DNA from: Actinomycetota bacterium | Lineage (GTDB): Bacteria > Actinomycetota > Actinomycetes > Actinomycetales > Angustibacteraceae | Assembly: GCA_014377795.1 (NCBI GenBank) | Contig: JACMOY010000333.1 | Span: 1 to 5,456, forward strand | Direction of reading: 5' to 3' | DNA: 5,456 bases | Shown here: piece by piece, positions 1-4,716 of the stretch | Layout: each line of letters begins with the position of its first letter | Position numbering within the stretch: position 1 is the first letter of the stretch | Notes under the pieces: generated by a model | Told to the model about the DNA's origin: nothing | Databases searched by the model: none | The model's input: only the letters and a program-made list of their open reading frames with translations | Program-made: the position numbers and the translations under genes

Positions 1-121
1 GGAACACCCCCATGACGTGATCGATGCGTAGCCCGCCGGGGTGGCGCAGGGCCCCCCGAACGACGTCACGCAGCGGCAGGTGGGTCGCGCCCAGCAACGG
101 CCGACCGGGCGTAGGGGACAT
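1..121 (-). pseudogene. malQ: 4-alpha-glucanotransferase (GH77, MalQ-like) fragment, apparently 5'-truncated, runs off the left edge
   Basis: Forty codons are visible from an ATG at 121 to the window edge. The segment LPLRDVVRGALRHPGG followed by LRIDHVMGVF resembles the central part of actinobacterial GH77 amylomaltases, where RIDHVMG carries the catalytic nucleophile (here Asp34). This enzyme family transfers alpha-1,4-glucan segments in maltodextrin and glycogen metabolism. A complete MalQ has several hundred residues before this motif; here there are only about 33. The frame stays open upstream for 24 more codons (a GTG at 193 directly follows the exonuclease stop), but those residues do not look like MalQ. 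The other two minus frames also lack the preceding QDWGLPPW-type motif. I infer a 5' deletion remnant. A genuinely short protein or an assembly join is possible. The identification rests on one short motif recalled by eye, so it is moderate. Confidence 0.5.
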
Positions 122-139
122 CTGCACACTGTATGCAGA
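122..139 (-). promoter_or_regulatory. Putative leaderless promoter with overlapping palindromic operator
   Basis: On the minus strand a TACAGT hexamer (133-128) is followed by exactly 6 nt and then the ATG at 121. This matches the TANNNT-N6 spacing of leaderless actinobacterial genes, in which transcription starts at the A of ATG. The hexamer lies within a perfect 6-bp inverted repeat, TCTGCA-N7-TGCAGA (121-126/134-139), the size and position expected of a repressor site over the -10 and start point. No convincing -35 is visible; GGTTTG at a 17-bp spacing is weak. There is no T-tract, so it is a poor terminator candidate. The regulator is unknown. Confidence 0.35.
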
Positions 140-193
140 ACGGTCGTGCGCAAACCGTCTTGGCGCGTGAACGGCCCGGACTGCCCCTGCCAC

Positions 194-1255
194 TCAGAAC
201 AGGCTGAGCTGAGCGGCCCGCTCGACCTCGGGCTCGACGTCCGGCACGACCTCGGGCGCTGGGACGGCCTCGCGCACCACGGGCGGCAGGTCGTGCTGCT
301 CGGCCTGCCAGCCCCAGCCGTCCCCACCGGGGGGCGCGCCGCCGACCAGCGCCCACAGGGACGGCCCGAGCCGGATGTCGCGCAGCCCCAGCGCCGCTTG
401 GATGCGCACCAGGTCCAGCGGCACGTGCATCTGCGCGAGCGGGGGCACGGGCAGGTCGTCGCGCATCCGCATCAGCTCGAGGTTGCGCGCCACGTTCGCG
501 CGCGCCTGCGGGTCGAGCAACCGCCGCGTCGCCGCCGCACCGATCACGCCCTCGACCTCGTGCCGCCGCCCGTCCTCGACCGCGGCGTAGGCGTCGCCGA
601 CGCGGCCGAAGGTGGCCAGCAGCCGGGCCGCCGTCTTGGCCCCGATACCCAGGGCGCCCGGCAGGTTGTCGGAGGTGTCACCGCGCAGCGCGGCGTAGTC
701 GCGGTACTGGCCCGCTGCGACACCGCAGGCCGCGGGCAGCCGCTCGGCCGTCAGCAGCGGCGAGGCCGGGATCCCGCCGACGATGGCCCGCAGCACCGAG
801 GTCCACCCGTCGATCAGCGCGAACGCGTCGCGGTCGCTGGTGACGACGGCACAGCGCCAGCCCTCACGCCGGGCCAGGGCCGCAGCCGACGCCATGACGT
901 CGTCCCCCTCCCACCCGTCGTGCTGGACGACAGTGAAACCGCACTCGCGCAACAGATCTGGTGCCGCCGCCAGCTGGTGCACGAGATCGTCGGACTTCTC
1001 GCGCCGCCCGGCCTTGTACGCCGGGTAGTCCCGCTTGCGCAGCGAGTCCCCCGAGCAGTCGAAACCGACGACGACGCCGTCCGGCGTCAGCCGCGCGGCG
1101 GCACCCCCGATCGAGCTGACGAACCCGCGCAGCGCCCACGTCGGCTCGCCCGCCGCGTCGCGCTGGTCGCTGTGCTCGTGGGCGTGGTGGGCCCGGTGCA
1201 GCAGGCTGTTGCCGTCGACCGCCATCAGCAGCGGGGCGTCGTCGGCTGGGCTCAC
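194..1255 (-). CDS. Stand-alone flap endonuclease / 5'-3' exonuclease (FEN family) with C-terminal clamp-binding-like motif
   Basis: This 353-residue protein is homologous to the 5'-nuclease domain of DNA polymerase I but has no polymerase part, like mycobacterial FenA. Such enzymes cut 5' flaps and degrade 5' ends during Okazaki-fragment processing and repair. All nine metal-binding acidic residues of the FEN family are visible: D14 (VDGNSLLHR), D66 (GFDCSGD), E116/D118/D119 (EGDDV), D141/D143 (TSDRDAF), and D193/D196 (GDTSDNLPG). The helix-hairpin-helix follows at GIGAKTAARLL (203-213). The arch region has R73, K74, R75, Y77, Y80, K81 and R84. After about residue 305 comes a Pro/Glu/Val-rich, probably disordered tail ending in QLSLF (349-353). 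The GTG start is favoured by a TANNNT hexamer 6 nt upstream; an ATG at 1225 is the alternative but would leave only three residues before D14. The long open frame upstream of 1255 is antisense to the divergent gene and is not coding. Confidence 0.9.
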   Translation of the reverse strand: MSPADDAPLLMAVDGNSLLHRAHHAHEHSDQRDAAGEPTWALRGFVSSIGGAAARLTPDGVVVGFDCSGDSLRKRDYPAYKAGRREKSDDLVHQLAAAPDLLRECGFTVVQHDGWEGDDVMASAAALARREGWRCAVVTSDRDAFALIDGWTSVLRAIVGGIPASPLLTAERLPAACGVAAGQYRDYAALRGDTSDNLPGALGIGAKTAARLLATFGRVGDAYAAVEDGRRHEVEGVIGAAATRRLLDPQARANVARNLELMRMRDDLPVPPLAQMHVPLDLVRIQAALGLRDIRLGPSLWALVGGAPPGGDGWGWQAEQHDLPPVVREAVPAPEVVPDVEPEVERAAQLSLF

Positions 1256-1267
1256 CCCGCCACGGTA
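1256..1267 (-). promoter_or_regulatory. Putative leaderless promoter (-10) of the exonuclease gene
   Basis: The minus strand reads TACCGT (1267-1262), then GGCGGG, then the GTG start at 1255. A TANNNT box 6 nt before the start codon is the known layout of leaderless actinobacterial transcripts. No Shine-Dalgarno sequence is well placed (GGCGGG abuts the GTG), which fits leaderless translation. I see no clear -35 hexamer. The same spacing occurs at the malQ-like fragment. Confidence 0.4.
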
Positions 1268-1277
1268 ACGCCCCACG

Positions 1278-1306
1278 CCCCCCGAGCAGGCGCCCTGCTC
1301 GTGGGG
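1278..1306. promoter_or_regulatory. Strong hairpin/dyad in the divergent intergenic region
   Basis: CGAGCAGG-CGC-CCTGCTCG (1283-1301) is a perfect 8-bp inverted repeat with a 3-nt centre. It extends outward by CCCC/GGGG (1278-1281/1303-1306) after one C-T mismatch. It lies 23 bp upstream of the exonuclease GTG and about 57 bp before the UPF0303 ATG, so it could be a shared operator or a 5'-UTR hairpin of the plus-strand gene. There is no U-tract on either strand, so a terminator is less likely. A second, smaller GC-only dyad, CCCGCG-N5-CGCGGG, is at 1321-1337. Chance dyads are common at this GC content, but 8 perfect pairs with a 3-nt loop is notable. Confidence 0.4.
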
Positions 1307-1351
1307 CAGGATCGACGCGTCCCGCGCCGTCCGCGGGGGCGTCCGGCACCC

Positions 1352-1357
1352 GAGGGG
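1352..1357 (+). promoter_or_regulatory. Ribosome binding site of the UPF0303 gene
   Basis: GAGGGG lies 6 nt before the ATG at 1364, a good match to the anti-Shine-Dalgarno with normal spacing. It fixes the start codon inside a frame that is open far upstream, antisense to the exonuclease gene. Confidence 0.7.
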
Positions 1358-1363
1358 ACCACG

Positions 1364-1828
1364 ATGGGGCACGACCTGCCCGAGCTGCTCGACCAGGAAC
1401 GACGTCTGCAGCTCACGAGCTTCGACCACGACATCGCCTGGGAGCTCGGCGCGCAGCTGGTCGGCGCCGCGCGCTCCGCGGCGCTGCCGCTGGTGATCTC
1501 GGTGCGCCGGGGGCGACAGCGCCTGTTCCACGCCGCGCTCGCGGGCACGTCCGCCGACAACGACGGCTGGATCGAGCGCAAGAGCCGCGTCGTCGACCGT
1601 TTCGGCCACAGCTCGCTGTACGTCGGCGAGCTCTTCCGCTCGCGGGGGACCACCTTCGAGCAGTCCTCGGACCTGGACCTGCGCCTGTACGCCGCGCACG
1701 GCGGCGTGTTCCCGCTGATCGTCACCGGCGTCGGACCGGTCGGCACGGTGGGCGTCTCAGGACTCCCCCAGGTCGAGGACCACGAGTTCGTCGTCCAGCA
1801 GCTCGAGCTCTACCTCACCACCCGCTGA
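1364..1828 (+). CDS. UPF0303 family heme-degrading-domain protein (GlcG/HbpS-like, PF03928)
   Basis: This 154-residue protein is full length for the UPF0303 family. The conserved signature is visible in order: LLDQERRLQLTSFD (8-21), LGAQLV (28-33), LPLVISVRRGRQRLFHAAL (41-59), GTSADNDGWIERK (61-73), SSLYVGE (83-89), YAAHGGVFPLIV (109-120) and GTVGVSGLPQVEDHEFVVQQL (127-147). There is no signal peptide or membrane segment, so it is cytoplasmic. PF03928 includes HbpS and GlcG proteins, some of which bind or degrade heme, but UPF0303 members are biochemically poorly defined. The yeast homologue YBR137W is linked to the tail-anchored protein (GET) pathway. The heme role is therefore a family label, not shown here. 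The gene is divergent from the exonuclease and convergent with the folate operon, so it is probably monocistronic. Confidence 0.88.
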   Translation: MGHDLPELLDQERRLQLTSFDHDIAWELGAQLVGAARSAALPLVISVRRGRQRLFHAALAGTSADNDGWIERKSRVVDRFGHSSLYVGELFRSRGTTFEQSSDLDLRLYAAHGGVFPLIVTGVGPVGTVGVSGLPQVEDHEFVVQQLELYLTTR

Positions 1829-1923
1829 CCCCCACCCCCCGGCACTTGCTGCACTACTTGCCGTCGGGCGAGCGGGGTCCGACGCACTTGGCGCACAAAG
1901 TGCTGGTGGGTGGGTGGGGGGGA
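1829..1923. terminator. Convergent intergenic region with nested dyads; probable bidirectional terminator
   Basis: This 95-bp gap separates the UPF0303 stop and the DUF3180 stop on opposite strands. It starts with CCCCCACCCCCC (1829-1840) and ends with a G-run (1905-1922). CCCCCACCC (1829-1837) is perfectly complementary to 1912-1920, giving a 9-bp outer stem. Inside are CGGCA/TGCCG (1840-1844/1859-1863), CGTCGG/CCGACG (1862-1867/1879-1884) and GCACTT/AAGTGC (1884-1889/1898-1903). GCACTT occurs again at 1842-1847 and could compete for the same AAGTGC arm. There is no U-tract, but actinobacterial terminators often lack one. The terminator role is inferred from position and structure. Confidence 0.5.
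1905..1922 (+). other. G-quadruplex motif
   Basis: GGTGGGTGGGTGGGGGGG contains four G-triplets that can be joined by single-nucleotide loops (1908-1910, 1912-1914, 1916-1918, 1920-1922), a layout known to form very stable parallel quadruplexes. It lies on the plus strand one base from the DUF3180 stop codon. It would be in RNA only if transcription from UPF0303 reads this far. Confidence 0.55.
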
Positions 1924-2397
1924 TCAGGCGGGCGAGCGGTCGGGGCCCTCGTCGTCGATGGTGCGGTCGACCCGGCAGAACCGCTCGACCAGGGCGCCGG
2001 CGACCCACACCGCTACCGAGGTCAGCAGCGCCACGAGCGCGCGCACCGCCATCGCGCGCCGCGAGGCGACGTCCAGGGTCGACGCCAGGGCCAGCGCCTG
2101 CCCGGCATACCACCCGGTGAGCAGCGAGCCGGCGTACTGGGCGGCCTTGGCGAGCACCACCGTGCGCGCAGCCATCAGCGGGTCGAGCGGCCGGGTGCGG
2201 GCGCCCCGCGTCCAGCGGCGCACGGGCAACCCGGCGACCAGCACCGCGATGGCCATCAGCGCCATCACCCCCGGCGCGGTCCACGGCAGCGCCGGCAGCT
2301 CGTGGCCGCCCGCCGCCCACGACCGCAGACCAACGCCGCTGACGACCGCGATGACCAAGGCCGTCAGCAGCAGGGGCCAGGTGCGGGTGGGCCTCAT
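1924..2397 (-). CDS. DUF3180 family integral membrane protein, last gene of the folate operon
   Basis: A 157-residue protein with four predicted membrane helices at about residues 9-25, 40-57, 79-105 and 117-138, and a short polar C-terminus. The stretch around LDPLMAARTVVLAKAAQYAG (71-90) followed by SLLTGWYAGQAL (91-102) is the conserved core of the actinobacterial DUF3180 family (PF11377), whose function is unknown. The ATG overlaps the folK stop in an ATGA tetranucleotide, so the two are probably translationally coupled. Conserved position after folK hints at a link with folate or cofactor metabolism, but the sequence alone does not show a transport or enzymatic role. Confidence 0.85.
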   Translation of the reverse strand: MRPTRTWPLLLTALVIAVVSGVGLRSWAAGGHELPALPWTAPGVMALMAIAVLVAGLPVRRWTRGARTRPLDPLMAARTVVLAKAAQYAGSLLTGWYAGQALALASTLDVASRRAMAVRALVALLTSVAVWVAGALVERFCRVDRTIDDEGPDRSPA

Positions 2398-2909
2398 GCT
2401 GGCACCGCCGACACGCCGGCCCGGTCAGGGGCCTGCTCGAGCAGCCGGCGGACGTCGGCCACCTGGCCGTCGGGCAGCCGCAACCGGGCGCGGGGGTCGG
2501 CTGCCGCCCACGGCGCGAGGACGAAGGCGCGCTCGTGGGCTCGCGGGTGGGGCAGCGTGAGCGCGGGGTCGTCCTGGACGACCTCGTCGTCGTCACCCGG
2601 GTCGCCGTAGGCGACCAGGTCGAGGTCGAGCGTGCGCGCACCCCAGCGCACCCCCCGCTCGCGGCCGTTGCCGGCCTCGATCGCGTGCAGCGCGGCGAGC
2701 AGCGCCGCCGGCGCCAACGTGGTGCGGGCCAGCACAACGGCGTTGAGGTAGTCGGGCTGGTCGGGCCCCCCGACCGGGGCGGTGCTCACCACCGGTGAGG
2801 TCGCCGTCACCTCGAGGCCCTCGAGCACACCCAGGGCGGCGACGGCGTCGGCCAGGGTCGCCGCGCGGTCGCCGAGGTTGGCGCCGACGGCGATCACGAC
2901 GGCGGCCAC
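2394..2909 (-). CDS. folK: 2-amino-4-hydroxy-6-hydroxymethyldihydropteridine diphosphokinase (HPPK)
   Basis: HPPK transfers pyrophosphate from ATP to 6-hydroxymethyl-7,8-dihydropterin, making the substrate of FolP in the cytoplasm. With the GTG at 2909 the protein is 171 residues. Visible motifs are GANLGDR (9-15), PVGGPDQPDYLNAV (45-58, pterin pocket), RWGARTLDLDLVAYG (88-102) with the two Mg-binding aspartates D95 and D97, and LTLPHPRAHERAFVLAPW (117-134) with loop arginines. From this start the N-terminus aligns residue for residue with E. coli HPPK up to D95/D97, which is why I chose it. GTG codons at 2918 and 2897 are alternatives; the 2897 start would overlap the folB stop as GTGA but shortens the first beta strand. 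An acidic insertion (GDPGDDDEVVQDDP, 102-115) is slightly longer than in E. coli. The gene overlaps the folB end and couples to DUF3180. Confidence 0.93.
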   Translation of the reverse strand: MAAVVIAVGANLGDRAATLADAVAALGVLEGLEVTATSPVVSTAPVGGPDQPDYLNAVVLARTTLAPAALLAALHAIEAGNGRERGVRWGARTLDLDLVAYGDPGDDDEVVQDDPALTLPHPRAHERAFVLAPWAAADPRARLRLPDGQVADVRRLLEQAPDRAGVSAVPA

Positions 2910-3307
2910 GACCGCCACCGCCGGATGCTGACGACGACGTCGTCGAACGGCACGGTGACCGGTGCCTGCGGCTTGTGGACGGTCACGTCGGCGGCGACTA
3001 CGGCCTCGGCCGCCAGCGCGACGTCGGCGATCCGCTGGGCGAGGGTCTCGACGAGAGCCACCGGCTCACCCGCAACCACCGCCACCACCGCCTCGGCGAG
3101 CTCGCCGTAGTGCACCGTCTGGGTCAGGTCGTCGCCGGCCGCTGCCTGGCGGGTGTCCAGGTGGAGCACGACGTCGACCGCGAACCGCTGGCCGAGCGCG
3201 CGCTCGAAAGCGAGCACACCATGGCGACCGCGGGCCCCGATGCCGCGCACGCTGACCTGGTCGAGGGGCCGGCCGCCGGCGTCCAGAACCGGACCGAAGC
3301 CGCTCAA
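2894..3307 (-). CDS. folB: Dihydroneopterin aldolase
   Basis: FolB cleaves 7,8-dihydroneopterin to 6-hydroxymethyl-7,8-dihydropterin and glycolaldehyde; family members form octameric rings. This 137-residue protein shows VRGIGARGRHGVLAFER (20-36) with catalytic-region E35, GQRFAVDV (39-46), VHYGELAE (65-72) with Y67, VETLAQRIA (86-94) with E87, and VHKPQAP (110-116) with the conserved lysine K112. I place the start at TTG 3307, whose first four bases TTGA overlap the folP stop (TGA 3306-3304). No ATG or GTG is available until V20, which would remove most of the first strand. About ten N-terminal residues are extra relative to E. coli. The frame is open further upstream inside folP, but that is a shadow. 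The 3' end overlaps folK. Confidence 0.9.
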   Translation of the reverse strand: MSGFGPVLDAGGRPLDQVSVRGIGARGRHGVLAFERALGQRFAVDVVLHLDTRQAAAGDDLTQTVHYGELAEAVVAVVAGEPVALVETLAQRIADVALAAEAVVAADVTVHKPQAPVTVPFDDVVVSIRRWRSWPPS

Positions 3308-4143
3308 AGGGCACCGCCCGGCCGGTGCGCCGCCGACCGCACGGCGGCAGCCACCCGGACGGCGTCCGCGGTGGCCGGCACGTCGTGCACCCGCACGCAC
3401 CAGGCGCCGGCCAGGGCGATCAGCGCACTGGTGGCCGCCGTGGCGTCGTCCCGGCGCTGCGCCGGACGGGGCTCGCCGTCCGGACCGGCCAGCAGCGACC
3501 CCAGGAACCGCTTGCGCGAGGCTCCCACCAGCAGCGGGCGACCGAGTGCGGTCAGCACGTCGAGGTGGGCCAGCAGCTGCCAGTTGTGGTCGGCCCGCTT
3601 GGCGAAGCCCAGGCCGGGGTCGAGCACCAGCTGGCTGCGGGCCACCCCCTGCTCGACGAGGGCCTCGACCCGCGCGCTGAGCTCGTCGCGCACCTCGGCG
3701 ACGACGTCGGTGTAGGTGGCCAGCTCGTCCATGCCGGACGAGGGCCCGCGCCAGTGCATGACGACGAAGGGGACGCCGGCACCGGCGACCACCCCCGCCA
3801 TGGCCGGGTCGGCCAGACCACCGCTCACGTCGTTGACGAGCGCAGCGCCCGCCGACAGGGCAGCCTGGGCCACCTCCGCGCGCATGGTGTCGATGCTGAC
3901 CCGGGCGCCGGCCGCCGCCAGCTCGCGCACGACCGGCAGCACCCGCCGCAGCTCCTCGTCGACCGGGGGGCGGCTGGCGCCGGGCCGGGTCGACTCACCG
4001 CCCACGTCCAGCAGGTCGGCGCCCTGATCGAGCAGGTCGAGCCCGTGCCGCACGGCAGCGTCCGGGTCGAGCCAGAGGCCGCCGTCGCTGAACGAGTCGG
4101 GGGTGACGTTCACGACCCCCATCACCAGGCAGCGGTCGGGCAC
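3304..4143 (-). CDS. folP: Dihydropteroate synthase
   Basis: FolP condenses 6-hydroxymethyl-dihydropterin diphosphate with p-aminobenzoate and is the sulfonamide target. The 279-residue TIM-barrel protein is full length. It shows both family signatures: MGVVNVTPDSFSDGG (8-22) and LLDVGGESTRPGA (44-56). These are followed by SIDT (83-86), LVNDVSGG (102-109), VVMHWRG (127-133), LDPGLGFAKRADHNWQLL (174-191), GASRKRFLG (207-215) and VRVHDV (250-255). Residues equivalent to E. coli T62, R63, D96, N115, D185, K221, R255 and H257 are T52, R53, D85, N104, D175, K211, R251 and H253. The TRPGA loop has no insertion of the kind seen in sulfonamide-insensitive enzymes, so this looks like an ordinary housekeeping enzyme. 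The GTG start lies one base after the folE stop (TGA-G-GTG), consistent with coupled translation. Confidence 0.96.
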   Translation of the reverse strand: MPDRCLVMGVVNVTPDSFSDGGLWLDPDAAVRHGLDLLDQGADLLDVGGESTRPGASRPPVDEELRRVLPVVRELAAAGARVSIDTMRAEVAQAALSAGAALVNDVSGGLADPAMAGVVAGAGVPFVVMHWRGPSSGMDELATYTDVVAEVRDELSARVEALVEQGVARSQLVLDPGLGFAKRADHNWQLLAHLDVLTALGRPLLVGASRKRFLGSLLAGPDGEPRPAQRRDDATAATSALIALAGAWCVRVHDVPATADAVRVAAAVRSAAHRPGGAL

Positions 4144-4144
4144 C

Positions 4145-4708
4145 TCAGCGCCGTCCGGTGACCAGGGCCATGGCCTCGGCCCGCGTCGCGGGGTCGCGCA
4201 GCTGGCCGCGCACAGCCGAGGTGACCGTGCGGGCCCCCGGCCGGCGCACCCCGCGCATGGCCATGCACAGGTGCTCGCACTCGACCACGACGATGACCCC
4301 GCGCGGCGCCAGCTGCTCGACCAGGGCCTCGGCGATCTGGGTGGTCATCCGCTCCTGCACCTGCGGGCGGCGGGCGAACACGTCGACCAGGCGCACCAGC
4401 TTGGACAGGCCCGTCACCCGCCCGTCGTTCGCCGGGATGTAACCGACGTGGGCGACGCCGTGGAAGGGCACCAGGTGGTGCTCGCAGGTCGAGAACACCT
4501 CGATGTCGCGCACCATCACCAGCTCGTCGTGCCCCATCTCGAACGTCGTCGAGAGCACGTCGGCGGGCGACTGGTGCAGGCCGGCGAAGATCTCGGCGTA
4601 CGAGCGGGCCACCCGGGCGGGGGTGTCGCGCAGCCCCTCGCGCTCGGGGTCCTCGCCGATGGCCAGCAGCAGCTCACGTACCGCCGCCTCGGCGCGGGGA
4701 AGGTCCAC
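4145..4708 (-). CDS. folE: GTP cyclohydrolase I (type IA)
   Basis: FolE converts GTP to 7,8-dihydroneopterin triphosphate, the first step of the folate pathway; family enzymes are zinc-dependent homodecamers. The 187-residue protein has [20 protein letters not shown] (18-37) and then [19 protein letters not shown] (72-90), with zinc ligands C75 and H78. [20 protein letters not shown] (100-119) and [13 protein letters not shown] (143-155), with the third ligand C148, complete the active site. Presence of all three ligands places it in the classic zinc-dependent FolE group rather than FolE2. The GTG at 4708 is the first usable start and lies 8 nt after the ftsH stop. The Shine-Dalgarno is weak, so translation may depend on ftsH. 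The N-terminus is shorter than in E. coli but normal for actinobacteria. Confidence 0.96.
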   Translation of the reverse strand: MDLPRAEAAVRELLLAIGEDPEREGLRDTPARVARSYAEIFAGLHQSPADVLSTTFEMGHDELVMVRDIEVFSTCEHHLVPFHGVAHVGYIPANDGRVTGLSKLVRLVDVFARRPQVQERMTTQIAEALVEQLAPRGVIVVVECEHLCMAMRGVRRPGARTVTSAVRGQLRDPATRAEAMALVTGRR

Positions 4709-4716
4709 CGACCGGC

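Noticed and set aside
194..1255. Partial DNA polymerase I (polA) rather than a stand-alone nuclease
   Set aside because: The frame ends with a stop after a short tail and no 3'-5' exonuclease or polymerase domain follows; the next sequence is the malQ-like piece.
41..1363. Long plus-strand open frame upstream of and in frame with the UPF0303 ATG
   Set aside because: It is antisense to the exonuclease, has Arg/Gln/Pro-rich low-complexity content with no family resemblance, and the homology and Shine-Dalgarno both begin at 1352-1364. It is a product of high GC content.
1256..1699. Upstream minus-strand extension of the exonuclease frame
   Set aside because: The extension is antisense to the well-conserved UPF0303 gene, and FEN homology starts at VDGN just after the GTG at 1255.
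3304..4143. Possible sulfonamide-resistant (sul-like) FolP
   Set aside because: The substrate loop TRPGA has no insertion, and the gene sits in a standard chromosomal folate operon.
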